Below are positions 26,698-36,728 of a stretch of DNA of 64,000 nucleotides, piece by piece. The notes below the pieces were generated by a model, which saw only the letters and a list, made by a program, of their open reading frames with translations, searched no databases and had not been told where the DNA came from. The DNA is from Bacillus pumilus (GTDB taxonomy: Bacteria; Bacillota; Bacilli; Bacillales; Bacillaceae). Position numbers and translations under genes: made by a program. The stretch is from positions 1,612,001 through 1,676,000 of the forward strand of contig NZ_LT906438.1 in NCBI RefSeq assembly GCF_900186955.1. The letters run 5' to 3'. The stretch's first letter is position 1; every line of letters starts with the position of its first letter.

Positions 26698-26972
26698 TCG
26701 GTTATACCGAATGTGAGTGCATCATTTATGATGCCTCCTCACTGAAGGAAAAACGTGCGGTTCTTCAGCGTATATTGACAAGAACGCGCCATAAATTCAA
26801 TGTAACCATGGCTGAAATGGATTACCAGGACACATGGCAGCGTACATCAATTGGAATCGCCGTGATTTCCTCATCCCGGGTTCAAGTGGAAAAGGAATTG
26901 CAGCGTGTTTTAAGCTTTATTGATTCTTTTCCTGAAATTGAACGAACGATCACGAAAACTGAGTGGTTTTAA
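26694..26972 (+). CDS. ylxP: DUF503 protein YlxP
   Basis: A 92-residue ferredoxin-like DUF503 protein ([31 protein letters not shown]). The role is unknown, although it is always found between infB and rbfA, which suggests a link to ribosome assembly. The start overlaps the infB stop (ATGA). Confidence 0.95.
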   Translation: MIGYTECECIIYDASSLKEKRAVLQRILTRTRHKFNVTMAEMDYQDTWQRTSIGIAVISSSRVQVEKELQRVLSFIDSFPEIERTITKTEWF

Positions 26973-26989
26973 TTAGAGGTGATATGATC

Positions 26990-27340
26990 ATGAGTATGAG
27001 AGCAACCCGCGTGGGTGAGCAGATGAAAAAAGAATTAGGCGACATCCTAGGCAGAAAGCTAAAAGATCCAAGAATCGGCTTTTTGACTGTAACCGATGTC
27101 GAAGTAACCGGTGATTTGCAAATTGCGAAAGTTTACATTTCTGTTCTCGGTGACGAGAAGAAAAGAGAGGAAACCTTAAAAGGCCTTGCTAAGGCTAAAG
27201 GGTATATCCGCTCTGAAATTGGCAATCGAATTAGACTTCGCAAAACACCAGAACTGCACTTTGAATTCGATGAATCCGTGGATTACGGAAACAGAATTGA
27301 AAGCCTAATTGCTGAACTAAACACAAAAGATCACGAATAA
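26990..27340 (+). CDS. rbfA: Ribosome-binding factor A
   Basis: A 116-residue KH-fold 30S maturation factor acting at the 5' end of 16S rRNA. Typical text: [41 protein letters not shown] and [20 protein letters not shown] 26990 is chosen: AGAGGTGA at 26975-26982 is seven bases upstream and the protein then starts MSMRA as in B. subtilis. A longer in-frame GTG at 26963 would overlap ylxP. Confidence 0.96.
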   Translation: MSMRATRVGEQMKKELGDILGRKLKDPRIGFLTVTDVEVTGDLQIAKVYISVLGDEKKREETLKGLAKAKGYIRSEIGNRIRLRKTPELHFEFDESVDYGNRIESLIAELNTKDHE

Positions 27341-27408
27341 GACGTTGAAATAAGGATAGGCGATGATCGTCTGTCCTTTTTCATCGTTTACGAAAGGAGA
27401 GAGCGCAG

Positions 27409-28338
27409 ATGGTAAATGGTGTTCTTTTATTACATAAAGAAATAGGGATGACCTCTCACGACTGTGTGTTCAAAGTGAGAAAGCTCTTACATACAAAAAA
27501 AGTCGGACATACAGGCACCCTCGACCCCGAGGTATCAGGTGTTCTGCCCATTTGTATTGGAAGAGCAACGAAGATTGTCGAATACTTAACAGATAAATCG
27601 AAAACGTATGATGCAGAAATCACGATTGGATTTTCTACAACAACAGAAGACCAAACAGGTGAGATCGTAGAAGAAAAAAAGGTACAAAACCCCATCTCAG
27701 AAGAAGACATTGATGCTGTGCTGAAACAGTTTCAAGGAACCATTGAACAAATTCCTCCTATGTTTTCGGCTGTGAAAATTGGCGGAAAAAAACTCTACGA
27801 ATATGCAAGAGAAGGCATTGAAATTGAGCGGCCGAGCCGCGAGATTACGATTCACCGTATCGAGCGGACAACACCTGCTTTATTTGAAAATGGAAAAGTA
27901 TCATTTAGATTCACCGTTTTATGTTCAAAAGGAACGTATGTCAGAACCTTAGCAGTTGATATTGGAAAGAAACTAGGATTTCCAGCTCATATGTCACATC
28001 TCATTCGCACAGGATCAGGTGATTTTACACTAGATGAGTGCATCACCCTTGATGAGCTGCGAGATATAAGCGAAGAAGGCACAGTAGATGAGCACCTTGT
28101 CTCGATCGAGCGCGCGCTCAATCATTTGCCGAAATGGGAGATAAATGATACATTAGCAAGTAAAGTGGAAAACGGTGCAGTCCTGCCCATGCCTGATGAA
28201 TTCGCTCATTTCGCAGAGGAAGATCGTGTCGCTGTCTTTGCTCCTTCAGGTCGGTGTATGGCGATATATATGAAGCATCCGACCAAACAGAATCTGATGA
28301 AGCCGGCGAAGATCTTATCTCAGGACAAGCAATCTTAA
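27409..28338 (+). CDS. truB: tRNA pseudouridine-55 synthase
   Basis: A 309-residue TruB that makes pseudouridine 55 in the tRNA T loop. The catalytic Asp is in HTGTLDPEVSGVLPI; CSKGTYVRTLAVDIG and a C-terminal PUA-like domain are visible. GAAAGGAGAG precedes ATG 27409. It follows rbfA after 68 bases that include a weak AGGATAG...CTGTCCT hairpin, and runs into ribC 18 bases on. Confidence 0.97.
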   Translation: MVNGVLLLHKEIGMTSHDCVFKVRKLLHTKKVGHTGTLDPEVSGVLPICIGRATKIVEYLTDKSKTYDAEITIGFSTTTEDQTGEIVEEKKVQNPISEEDIDAVLKQFQGTIEQIPPMFSAVKIGGKKLYEYAREGIEIERPSREITIHRIERTTPALFENGKVSFRFTVLCSKGTYVRTLAVDIGKKLGFPAHMSHLIRTGSGDFTLDECITLDELRDISEEGTVDEHLVSIERALNHLPKWEINDTLASKVENGAVLPMPDEFAHFAEEDRVAVFAPSGRCMAIYMKHPTKQNLMKPAKILSQDKQS

Positions 28339-28356
28339 AGAAAAGGTGACCATCTC

Positions 28357-29322
28357 GTGAAGACTATACATATTTCACACCCACATACATTGAATCAAAA
28401 GGATCAAGACCCGTCTGTTATGGCTTTAGGGTATTTTGACGGTGTTCACCTCGGACATCAAAAAGTGATTGACGCAGCAAAAAGCATTGCGAGAAAAGAA
28501 GGATTGGCTTTAGCGGTCATGACCTTTCATCCGCACCCATCACATGTTTTGCAAAAAGCACGTGAACCCAAGGACTTAATTACACCGCTTGAGGATAAAA
28601 TTGATTTCATCGAACAGCTGGGCGCTGACTATTTATACATTGTGCAGTTCAGCGAAAGCTTTGCAGCGCTATCTCCTCAAGAGTTTGTCGATCAATATTT
28701 AGATGAGCTGAATGTGAAGCACGCAGTAGCTGGTTTTGATTTTACGTTTGGCCGTTTTGGTGCAGGTACAATGGAAACCTTCGATGAGTACGGAAAAGGG
28801 CGTATTATGGCCACCATCGTTCCTAAGTTGTCCAATCAAGACCGAAAAGTCAGCTCAACACTCATACGCTCTGCATTGAAAAATGGGGATGTTGAATATG
28901 TGAGTGAGCTTTTAGGAAAACCGTATCAGCTGCGTGGTATTGTCATTCATGGTGATAAACGAGGACGGACGATCGGCTTTCCGACTGCGAATGTCGGTTT
29001 ATCTGCTGAATATATCATTCCGCCAACAGGGGTTTATGCAGTAAGAGCAGAAGTGAAAGGCAAAGTGTATGACGGTGTTTGTAATGTTGGCTATAAACCA
29101 ACCTTTTATGAAAAACGCCCTGATCAGCCTGCCATTGAAGTAAACCTCTTTGATTTTAACGAAGAAATATATGGTGAACCGATTAAATTACAGTGGTTCA
29201 AGCGCATTCGCAGTGAGCAAAAATTTAACGGAATCCAGGAGTTAACGGCTCAAATCAGTCAAGATAAAGAAGAAGCGATTCAGTTTTTTCAACATCAGAG
29301 AAAGCAAACAAAAAATTCATAG
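28357..29322 (+). CDS. ribC: Bifunctional riboflavin kinase / FAD synthetase
   Basis: A 321-residue RibF-type enzyme converting riboflavin to FMN and then FAD. The N-terminal adenylyltransferase domain has GYFDGVHLGHQKVI and the FDFTFG and SSTLIRSAL blocks. The C-terminal kinase domain has GRTIGFPTANVG and GVCNVGYKPTF. Start GTG 28357 follows AAAAGGTGACC. FMN made here also feeds the flavin enzyme PznB, in a general sense. Confidence 0.97.
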   Translation: MKTIHISHPHTLNQKDQDPSVMALGYFDGVHLGHQKVIDAAKSIARKEGLALAVMTFHPHPSHVLQKAREPKDLITPLEDKIDFIEQLGADYLYIVQFSESFAALSPQEFVDQYLDELNVKHAVAGFDFTFGRFGAGTMETFDEYGKGRIMATIVPKLSNQDRKVSSTLIRSALKNGDVEYVSELLGKPYQLRGIVIHGDKRGRTIGFPTANVGLSAEYIIPPTGVYAVRAEVKGKVYDGVCNVGYKPTFYEKRPDQPAIEVNLFDFNEEIYGEPIKLQWFKRIRSEQKFNGIQELTAQISQDKEEAIQFFQHQRKQTKNS

Positions 29323-29339
29323 AAAAACAGCTCTACCAT

Positions 29340-29368
29340 TTGCAAATTCAGCATATTTTTAGTATGAT
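29340..29368 (+). promoter_or_regulatory. Promoter of rpsO
   Basis: TTGCAA at 29340-29345, 17 bases, TATGAT at 29363-29368. It begins 18 bases after the ribC stop, so rpsO is transcribed on its own in addition to any read-through. Confidence 0.75.
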
Positions 29369-29375
29369 TATCCCT

Positions 29376-29732
<357 letters not shown>

Positions 29733-29740
29733 TCGTAAAA

Positions 29741-29764
29741 AGCGGGAGGATTCCCGCTTTTTTA
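29741..29764 (+). terminator. Terminator of rpsO
   Basis: AGCGGGA at 29741-29747 pairs with TCCCGCT at 29752-29758 around GGAT, preceded by AAAA and followed by six T. Confidence 0.95.
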
Positions 29765-29831
29765 TCGTATAATCACTAATATTTTATGGTTAAAATGTTG
29801 AAAGAATGGCAAAAACCCTTCTACATACACC

Positions 29832-29851
29832 TTTCACATTGATATGTGAAA
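29832..29851. promoter_or_regulatory. Inverted repeat in the pnp upstream region
   Basis: TTTCACAT and ATGTGAAA form a perfect palindrome with a TGAT spacer, 63 bases before pnp. It lacks a T tail, so it is not a terminator. It could be an operator or part of the pnp leader; the -35-like TTGATA overlaps it but a convincing -10 was not found. Confidence 0.4.
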
Positions 29852-29913
29852 ATCATTTTGTTCATAATAAGAATTAACTAAAATTTCAAGATAAGAGAGG
29901 AGTTTTTCTCAGA

Positions 29914-32031
29914 ATGGGACAAGAGAAACATGTCTTCACCATAGACTGGGCTGGACGTCAACTGACAGTTGAAACTGGCCAGCTTGCAAAGCAAGCAAAC
30001 GGAGCGGTCCTCGTACGCTACGGAGATACAGCTGTGCTTAGCTCAGCAACAGCTTCTAAAGAACCAAAACCACTTGATTTCTTCCCGCTCACTGTGAACT
30101 ACGAAGAAAGATTATACGCAGTAGGTAAAATTCCTGGTGGCTTCATTAAAAGAGAAGGCCGTCCAAGTGAAAAAGCGATCCTTGCGAGCCGCTTAATTGA
30201 TAGACCAATCCGTCCATTATTTGCTGATGGATTTAGAAACGAAGTACAAGTTATTAGTATCGTCATGAGCGTGGATCAAGATTGTTCATCTGAAATGGCT
30301 GCAATGTTTGGCTCATCTTTAGCATTATGTGTGTCTGACATTCCATTTGAGGGACCAATCGCCGGCGTTACAGTAGGACGAGTTGATGGAAAGTTTATCA
30401 TCAATCCAAATGTAGAACAGCTTGAACAAAGTGACATCAACCTTGTAGTCGCTGGAACAAAAGATGCGATCAACATGGTCGAAGCTGGTGCTGATGAAGT
30501 ACCAGAAGAAACAATGCTTGAAGCTATCATGTATGGTCACCAAGAGATCAAACGTTTAATCGAATTCCAAGAGGAAATTGTCAAAGCAGTTGGTAAAGCA
30601 AAAATCGATATTCCTCTATATGAAGTAGATCAAACGTTAGCAGACGAAGTAAAAGCACTTGCTGAAACAGACCTGCTGAAAGCGATTCAAGTACATGAGA
30701 AGCATGCACGTGAAGATGCAATCAGTGCAGTGAAAAAAGCTGTGGTTGAGAAATTTGAAGAAGAAGATCGCGACGAAGCGACAATTAAACAAGCGAAAGA
30801 CGTATTAAACAAGCTTGTCAAAAATGAAGTTCGTCGTCTGATCACTGAAGAGAAAGTACGTCCAGATGGACGTGGTGTAGATCAAATCCGCCCACTTTCT
30901 TCAGAAGTAGGACTTCTACCAAGAACGCACGGTTCAGGTCTATTTACAAGAGGACAAACACAGGCGCTCAGTATTTGTACATTAGGTGCACTTGGCGATG
31001 TGCAAATTCTTGACGGTCTAGGCGTTGAAGAATCAAAACGCTTCATGCACCATTACAACTTCCCTCAATTCAGTGTTGGTGAGACAGGTCCAATGCGTGG
31101 CCCAGGCCGCCGTGAAATCGGACATGGAGCGCTAGGTGAACGGGCATTAGAACCAGTGATCCCATCTGAAAAAGATTTCCCTTATACGGTTCGCCTTGTG
31201 TCTGAGGTACTAGAATCAAACGGATCTACTTCACAAGCAAGTATTTGTGCAAGCACACTTGCGATGATGGATGCGGGTGTTCCAATTAAAGCACCAGTTG
31301 CAGGGATTGCAATGGGACTTGTGAAATCCGGTGAATACTACACAGTGCTGACAGACATTCAAGGAATGGAAGATGCACTTGGTGATATGGACTTTAAAGT
31401 TGCAGGTACATCAAAAGGTGTAACAGCACTTCAAATGGATATCAAAATCGATGGTCTATCAAAAGACATCTTGGAAGAAGCGCTCCAACAAGCGAAAAAA
31501 GGAAGAATGGAAATCTTAGATAGCATGCTGTCAACGATTCCTGCTTCTAGAGGAGAATTGTCTCGTTATGCACCAAAAATCTTAACGATGAAAATCAATC
31601 CTGATAAAATTCGCGATGTCATTGGGCCAAGCGGTAAACAAATCAATAAAATCATCGAAGATACCGGTGTGAAAATCGATATTGAACAAGATGGTACAAT
31701 CTTTATTTCTTCTACAGAAGAAGACATGAACCAAAAAGCGAAGAAAATCATTGAAGATCTTGTGAGAGAAGTTGAAGTAGGACAACTTTACTTAGGTAAA
31801 GTAAAACGCATTGAAAAATTCGGTGCTTTCCTTGAAATCTTCAGCGGCAAAGATGGACTTGTTCATATTTCTGAGCTTGCGCTTGATCGTGTAGGCAAAG
31901 TAGAAGATGTCGTGAAGATTGGCGATGAATTACTTGTCAAAGTCACTGAAATCGATAAACAAGGCCGTGTGAACCTTTCTCGCAAAGCTGTTTTACGTGA
32001 AGAAAAGGAAAAAGAAGAAAAACAGTCTTAA
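29914..32031 (+). CDS. pnp: Polyribonucleotide nucleotidyltransferase
   Basis: A 705-residue 3'-5' phosphorolytic RNase, same size as B. subtilis. Two RNase PH domains flank a helical linker (about 1-215 and 300-540), with [20 protein letters not shown] in the second. A KH domain ([13 protein letters not shown]) and an S1 domain ([28 protein letters not shown]) follow. It degrades mRNA as part of the degradosome-like network that also includes the RNase J2 encoded downstream. Confidence 0.98.
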   Translation: MGQEKHVFTIDWAGRQLTVETGQLAKQANGAVLVRYGDTAVLSSATASKEPKPLDFFPLTVNYEERLYAVGKIPGGFIKREGRPSEKAILASRLIDRPIRPLFADGFRNEVQVISIVMSVDQDCSSEMAAMFGSSLALCVSDIPFEGPIAGVTVGRVDGKFIINPNVEQLEQSDINLVVAGTKDAINMVEAGADEVPEETMLEAIMYGHQEIKRLIEFQEEIVKAVGKAKIDIPLYEVDQTLADEVKALAETDLLKAIQVHEKHAREDAISAVKKAVVEKFEEEDRDEATIKQAKDVLNKLVKNEVRRLITEEKVRPDGRGVDQIRPLSSEVGLLPRTHGSGLFTRGQTQALSICTLGALGDVQILDGLGVEESKRFMHHYNFPQFSVGETGPMRGPGRREIGHGALGERALEPVIPSEKDFPYTVRLVSEVLESNGSTSQASICASTLAMMDAGVPIKAPVAGIAMGLVKSGEYYTVLTDIQGMEDALGDMDFKVAGTSKGVTALQMDIKIDGLSKDILEEALQQAKKGRMEILDSMLSTIPASRGELSRYAPKILTMKINPDKIRDVIGPSGKQINKIIEDTGVKIDIEQDGTIFISSTEEDMNQKAKKIIEDLVREVEVGQLYLGKVKRIEKFGAFLEIFSGKDGLVHISELALDRVGKVEDVVKIGDELLVKVTEIDKQGRVNLSRKAVLREEKEKEEKQS

Positions 32032-32042
32032 TGAAATATGTT

Positions 32043-32076
32043 AGAAGCCAGGTATCCGTACCAGGCTTCTTTCTTT
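32043..32076 (+). terminator. Terminator of pnp
   Basis: AGAAGCC at 32043-32049 and GGTA pair with TACC and GGCTTCT at 32064-32070 (one A-A mismatch), followed by TTCTTTTCTT. Confidence 0.85.
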
Positions 32077-32145
32077 TCTTGCGCTAACAATAGTTCTAGC
32101 TTGTTTCTCCCCATCATAATTTGTGGTAAAGGGGAGGGACAACCA

Positions 32146-33099
32146 TTGAAAAAAACGTTACCATTCATTGTGTTTGTATTTTTACTGCTCGTGTCATATC
32201 AAACGATGAAGCAGCCGGCTGCTGTTACATATATTGAATCAATGAAAGAGCATGCTGAGGTTGCATCTGTTTCAAAAGATATTTTATATCAAGAGATTGA
32301 ATCGAAGTCTTCTGACTATGAAGTGAAGGCGCAAAATGCTAAGATTGATAAAGTGTGGAAAAAGATGCCTGGTCTAAATGGACAGACGGTCAATATCGAT
32401 GCCTCTTATGAAAAAATGAAAAAACAAGGGTCATTTGATGAAAAGCTGCTTGTTTTCAATGAAACAAAACCTTCTATTCATTTACATGAACTTGGTGCTG
32501 AACCCATTTACAAGGGACATCCAGATAAAAAAATGAATGCTTTCCTCATCAACGTGGCTTGGGGTGACGAGCATTTAATCAAGATGTTAAAGACACTAGA
32601 AAAGCATCAGGTCAAGGTGACCTTTTTCTTAGAGGGCAAATGGGTGAAAAAAAGCACGGATCTTGCTAAAAAGATCGTGGCAGATGGTCATGAAATTGGA
32701 AACCATTCATACAATCACCCAGATATGCGCACACTGACAAGAGAACGAGCATTAGAGCAGATTACCAAAACAAATCGTCAAATTGAAGAATCCCTTGGAA
32801 AAAAACCGAAGTGGTTCGCCCCTCCAAGCGGTAGCTTTAAAGAAGAAACAGTGAAGCTTGCCGCAGAAGAAGGAATGGAAACCATTATGTGGACGGTAGA
32901 CACCATTGACTGGCAAAAACCGTCACCAAACATACTACAAAAACGGGTGCTTGGGAAAATTCACAATGGGGCGATGATATTAATGCATCCAACAGATTCG
33001 ACGGCGAAAAGTCTTGACGCACTTATCACTCAAATCAAGGAAAGAGGATATGAATTAGGAACGGTTTCTGACCTCCTAAGTGAAAAAAGACATCCGTGA
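32146..33099 (+). CDS. ylxY: Polysaccharide deacetylase family protein YlxY
   Basis: A 317-residue NodB-type deacetylase with an N-terminal signal/anchor (MKKTLPFIVFVFLLLVSYQ). The NodB domain covers about 155-310: AFLINVAWGDEHLIKML, FFLEGKWVKK, HEIGNHSYNHPDM (metal His pair) and APPSGSFKEETVKLA. It lacks the usual first Asp of the TFDDG motif (here INVAWGDE), so catalysis is uncertain, as in its B. subtilis relative. Start TTG 32146 follows GGGGAGGGA; a longer in-frame start at 32038 would cover the pnp terminator. Confidence 0.92.
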   Translation: MKKTLPFIVFVFLLLVSYQTMKQPAAVTYIESMKEHAEVASVSKDILYQEIESKSSDYEVKAQNAKIDKVWKKMPGLNGQTVNIDASYEKMKKQGSFDEKLLVFNETKPSIHLHELGAEPIYKGHPDKKMNAFLINVAWGDEHLIKMLKTLEKHQVKVTFFLEGKWVKKSTDLAKKIVADGHEIGNHSYNHPDMRTLTRERALEQITKTNRQIEESLGKKPKWFAPPSGSFKEETVKLAAEEGMETIMWTVDTIDWQKPSPNILQKRVLGKIHNGAMILMHPTDSTAKSLDALITQIKERGYELGTVSDLLSEKRHP

Positions 33100-33132
33100 T
33101 CCGATCTGTTTGTTGAATAGGAGGAGCAAAAC

Positions 33133-34362
33133 TTGGTCAAAACTTATACATGCCAAAACGGAGTAAGAATTGTACTTGAAAACAATCCCACTGTAAGATC
33201 TGTCGCAATTGGCGTCTGGATTGGAACGGGTTCTAGACATGAGACACCAGAAATTAATGGGATATCACACTTTCTAGAGCATATGTTCTTTAAAGGGACA
33301 AAGACGAGATCTGCACGTGATATCGCAGAATCCTTTGACCGCATCGGTGGTCAAGTAAATGCCTTTACGTCAAAAGAATACACTTGCTACTATGCAAAGG
33401 TGCTTGATTCACATGCCGGCTACGCCCTCGATGTATTAAGCGACATGTTCTTCCACTCTGCTTTTGATGAAGAAGAGCTGAAAAAAGAAAAAAATGTTGT
33501 ATATGAAGAAATCAAAATGTATGAGGATACACCTGATGATATCGTTCACGATCTGTTGAGCAAAGCGATTTATGGTGATCATTCTTTAGGGTTCCCGATT
33601 TTAGGAACAGAAGAAACACTTTCTACCTTTAACGGTGACTCTCTTAGAGCTTATATGGATGAATTCTACACGCCGGACCGCGTCGTTATCTCTGTTGCAG
33701 GGAATGTGGACGACACATTCATTAGTGAAGTTGAAAAGTTGTTCGGTTCGTATGAAACGAAAGGAAAAAAACAGCCGGTAGAAGCGCCGCAATTTCACTA
33801 TGACAAGCTCACACGCAAAAAGGAAACAGAGCAAGCGCATCTATGCATGGGCTTTAATGGCCTTCCAGCTGGAGATAAAGGCATCTATGACTTAATCGTC
33901 TTAAATAATGTTCTTGGCGGAAGCATGAGCAGCCGCTTATTTCAGGATGTAAGAGAAGACAAAGGCCTCGCCTATTCCGTTTTCAGCTATCACAGTTCAT
34001 TTGCAGATAACGGCATGCTGACGATTTATGGCGGGACTGGAGCGAAGCAGTTAAACCTGCTCTCTGAAACCATCTTACAAACGCTGGACGTCTTAAAGCG
34101 TGAGGGAATTACGCAAAAAGAGCTTGAAAACTCTAAGGAACAAATGAAAGGGAACCTAATGCTCAGTCTTGAAAGCACAAACAGTAAGATGAGCCGAAAC
34201 GGTAAAAACGAACTGCTCCTTGGCAAACATCGTACACTTGATGAAATTATTGACGAAATCAACAAAGTCACATTAGACGGTGTGAATAACTTATCAAAAC
34301 GAATCTTTACAGAGGATTATGCGCTCTCGCTTATTAGTCCTACGGGTGATCAGCCATCATAA
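33133..34362 (+). CDS. mlpA: M16 zinc peptidase MlpA (YmxG)
   Basis: A 409-residue insulinase-family (M16) protease with the inverted zinc motif HFLEH (in ISHFLEHMFFKG) and the distal Glu in NVVYEEIKMYEDTP. The second domain has the glycine-rich GGSMSSRLFQDVREDKGLAY segment. Relatives resemble mitochondrial processing peptidase; in B. subtilis it influences extracellular protease expression. Start TTG 33133 follows AGGAGGAG. Confidence 0.96.
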   Translation: MVKTYTCQNGVRIVLENNPTVRSVAIGVWIGTGSRHETPEINGISHFLEHMFFKGTKTRSARDIAESFDRIGGQVNAFTSKEYTCYYAKVLDSHAGYALDVLSDMFFHSAFDEEELKKEKNVVYEEIKMYEDTPDDIVHDLLSKAIYGDHSLGFPILGTEETLSTFNGDSLRAYMDEFYTPDRVVISVAGNVDDTFISEVEKLFGSYETKGKKQPVEAPQFHYDKLTRKKETEQAHLCMGFNGLPAGDKGIYDLIVLNNVLGGSMSSRLFQDVREDKGLAYSVFSYHSSFADNGMLTIYGGTGAKQLNLLSETILQTLDVLKREGITQKELENSKEQMKGNLMLSLESTNSKMSRNGKNELLLGKHRTLDEIIDEINKVTLDGVNNLSKRIFTEDYALSLISPTGDQPS

Positions 34363-34372
34363 TGTAAACAAC

Positions 34373-34406
34373 ACGGCAGGCTTCTTAAGAGGTCTGCCGT
34401 TTATTG
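34373..34406 (+). terminator. Terminator of mlpA
   Basis: ACGGCAG at 34373-34379 pairs with CTGCCGT at 34394-34400, with an inner TCTTAAGA, followed by TTATTGT. Confidence 0.75.
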
Positions 34407-34435
34407 TATATCAAATAGAAAGGGGCACTGCTTAC

Positions 34436-35359
34436 ATGGAATTTGAAAAACTGAAACTCCTCTCTCCGCTTCTGACACAAGCCATTTCCTTTCAGCCGAT
34501 GACATCTGGCTTTTCTGGAAACCGTACTTATCTCGTCACAACATCCTCATGTGAAAAGCTGGTGCTCAAGCTATCAAACCTCAAAACGTATTCCAATTTT
34601 AAAAGAAAAGCGTCAGTTCAGCAAAAGTTTAAAAATCGAGGGCTTCTATGTTCTGAAGTCATGGAGGTTGGAATGAATCCTGAACTTAACTGTACCTATC
34701 GTATTTTCTCTTTTATTGAAGGAGAGAACGCTAGAGCATCCATCCATCTGCTTACAAATGAAGAGCAGTATGAAATCGGAAGACGGGCAGGCAGAGAGCT
34801 GAATTTCATGCATACATGTTCCGCACCTTCTCATGTCGTGCCATGGGATGAGAGAGTCATGGCGAAATATGAGCGGTATGTACATGCCTATCAATCAAGT
34901 GGAGTGACCTTTACGAAAGAGCAATTCGTATTAGATTTTATCAAATCACATGCTGATGCGGTAAAGGCGAGACCTAATCAATTCCAGCACGATGATTTTC
35001 ATTTGGGGAATATTATCATACAAGAAGGTGAGTATGCCGGCGTCATTGATTTTGATCAATCTGACTGGGGTGACCCGGTTTATGATTTTTATAAACTGTC
35101 CTTATTTAGCCGAGAAAATAGTATTCCGTTTTCAGCAGGGCAACTGGATTACTATGTAAGTACGAAGGCCACAGACGATTTTTGGCTTCTTTTTTCTATC
35201 TATACAGCAATGAGCTGCTTTTCTTCTATTGTTTGGACGCTTTCTTATGACACTGAACATGTAAAAGGTATGGTGAACCGAGTGGAGAGAATGCTGGCAG
35301 ACCATGATCACTTTCATCAACTGAAACCAGCTTGGTATTCAAATTGGCATCATGCATAA
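34436..35359 (+). CDS. APH-family phosphotransferase of unknown substrate
   Basis: A 307-residue aminoglycoside/choline-kinase-fold protein. The catalytic loop is FQHDDFHLGNII and the metal Asp is in GVIDFDQSDWGDPVYDF. An N-terminal lobe with LVLKLSNLKTYSNFKRKASV supplies the ATP-site Lys. ATG 34436 is preferred, after GAAAGGGGCAC; an upstream in-frame start at 34319 would overlap mlpA. B. subtilis has no gene here, so it is an accessory insertion between mlpA and ymxH. Substrate cannot be read from the sequence; resistance is possible but so is a small-metabolite kinase. Confidence 0.8.
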   Translation: MEFEKLKLLSPLLTQAISFQPMTSGFSGNRTYLVTTSSCEKLVLKLSNLKTYSNFKRKASVQQKFKNRGLLCSEVMEVGMNPELNCTYRIFSFIEGENARASIHLLTNEEQYEIGRRAGRELNFMHTCSAPSHVVPWDERVMAKYERYVHAYQSSGVTFTKEQFVLDFIKSHADAVKARPNQFQHDDFHLGNIIIQEGEYAGVIDFDQSDWGDPVYDFYKLSLFSRENSIPFSAGQLDYYVSTKATDDFWLLFSIYTAMSCFSSIVWTLSYDTEHVKGMVNRVERMLADHDHFHQLKPAWYSNWHHA

Positions 35360-35429
35360 CTTGAAAAAGCGTGACGGTCTATTTCTTCTTGTGGCTGCAT
35401 ATATGATACGGAAGGGAAGTGATGCGATT

Positions 35430-35702
35430 TTGAGGCTAAGTGAGCTGTCAGGAAAAGAGATCGTCGATATCAAAAGAGCGGAGCGGCTTGGCGTGCTTGG
35501 ACAAACCGACCTTGAAATCAATGAACAGGACGGTCAAATCACAGCACTCATCATACCTTCCGTGAAGTGGTTTGGCTTTCGAAAGCAAGGAAATGACATC
35601 CGCGTCCCGTGGAATCACATTCAAAAAATAGGATCAGATATGATCATTCTCGATGTGCCTGAAGCACTTCAGCCGCCCGGGGAAAAAGAGCATCCATCAT
35701 AA
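35430..35702 (+). CDS. ymxH: PRC-barrel protein YmxH (YlmC family)
   Basis: A 90-residue PRC-barrel protein conserved in spore formers (RLSELSGKEIVDIKRAERLG, PSVKWFGFRKQGNDIRVPW). Start TTG 35430 is chosen because the protein then begins MRLSELSGKE as in B. subtilis and GGAAGGGAAGTG lies upstream; the longer frame from 35352 would overlap the preceding gene and adds 26 unconserved residues. Function unknown. Confidence 0.92.
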   Translation: MRLSELSGKEIVDIKRAERLGVLGQTDLEINEQDGQITALIIPSVKWFGFRKQGNDIRVPWNHIQKIGSDMIILDVPEALQPPGEKEHPS

Positions 35703-35722
35703 ATGGGTGCTCTTTTTCTTTT
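35683..35722 (+). terminator. Terminator of ymxH
   Basis: AAAAAGAGCATCCAT at 35683-35697 region pairs with ATGGGTGCTCTTTTT at 35703-35717. The stem includes the ymxH stop codon. Confidence 0.9.
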
Positions 35723-35738
35723 CTCTCTTCGATTTGTT

Positions 35739-35781
35739 CACAGGCTGAATCCTCTCCTCATATGCTAAAAGGGAGATTCAG
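35739..35781 (+). promoter_or_regulatory. Sigma-K promoter candidate of spoVFAB, inside an inverted repeat
   Basis: CATATGCTA at 35759-35767 fits the sigma-K -10 consensus CATANNNTA, with an AC at 35740-35741 in the -35 position, 17 bases upstream. The region is also an inverted repeat: CTGAATCCTC at 35745 onward against GGGAGATTCAG at 35771-35781. SpoVF is made in the mother cell late in sporulation under sigma-K, which fits. Confidence 0.7.
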
Positions 35782-35825
35782 AAAATATTACAGACTTTTT
35801 TAAATAAAGAAGGTGAACGGTCAGT

Positions 35826-36728
35826 ATGTTGAGCGGTTTAACGGTTGCGGTGATCGGGGGAGATGCAAGGCAGCTTGAAATTATTCGCAAGCTGTCACAG
35901 CAGCATGCCAAAGTGTTTTTGGTTGGATTTGATCAGCTGGATCACGGATTTATTGGGGCTGAAAAGCTAAAAATGTCAGAACTTCCATTCGAACAGGTAG
36001 ACAGTATGATCCTGCCAGTATCAGGGGCAACGGATGAAGGTGTTGTCGCGACAGTTTTCTCAAATGAACAGGTGTTACTAGAAGCAACTTATTTAGAAAG
36101 AACCCCTGCCCATTGTACCCTGTACTCAGGTATTTCTAATACGTACTTAGACAATCTGGCAAAGCAGGTGAACCGAAAACTTGTGAAGCTGTTTGAGCGA
36201 GATGATATTGCCATATATAACTCTATTCCAACAGTTGAAGGGATTATCATGATGGCCATTCAGCAAACGGATTATACGATTCATGGATCACGTGTCGCTG
36301 TTCTTGGACTCGGAAGAACAGGACTCACCATTGCCCGCACATTTCGGGCACTCGGTGCGGATGTAAAAGTAGGGGCAGCAGATACAGCGCATTTAGCGCG
36401 GGCATTTGAAATGGGACTCGATCCATTTTCAATGGACCGGTTAAAAGAAGAAGTAACAGATGTAGATATCATCATCAATACCATTCCAAGCCTTGTATTA
36501 GATTCATCTGTCATCGTCAGCATGACACCAAAGACACTCATTTTGGATATCGCCTCCCGCCCAGGAGGAACAGACTTTGACTTTGCACAAAAACACGGGG
36601 TGAAGGCGCTTCTTGCACCAGGACTCCCGGGGATTGTCGCACCAAAGACAGCAGGGCAAATCATTGCAAAAGTGCTTTCTGGGCTCTTATGTGAACTTGC
36701 AGAGGAAAAAAGGGGGATGGAATCATGA
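35826..36728 (+). CDS. spoVFA: Dipicolinate synthase subunit A
   Basis: A 300-residue oxidoreductase subunit with a Rossmann motif (VAVLGLGRTGLTIARTF, about 158) and an N-terminal GGDARQLEIIRKL domain. With SpoVFB it oxidises the DapA product pathway intermediate to dipicolinic acid in the mother cell, which is loaded into the spore core. GAAGGTGAAC precedes ATG 35826. The last four bases overlap spoVFB. Confidence 0.97.
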   Translation: MLSGLTVAVIGGDARQLEIIRKLSQQHAKVFLVGFDQLDHGFIGAEKLKMSELPFEQVDSMILPVSGATDEGVVATVFSNEQVLLEATYLERTPAHCTLYSGISNTYLDNLAKQVNRKLVKLFERDDIAIYNSIPTVEGIIMMAIQQTDYTIHGSRVAVLGLGRTGLTIARTFRALGADVKVGAADTAHLARAFEMGLDPFSMDRLKEEVTDVDIIINTIPSLVLDSSVIVSMTPKTLILDIASRPGGTDFDFAQKHGVKALLAPGLPGIVAPKTAGQIIAKVLSGLLCELAEEKRGMES

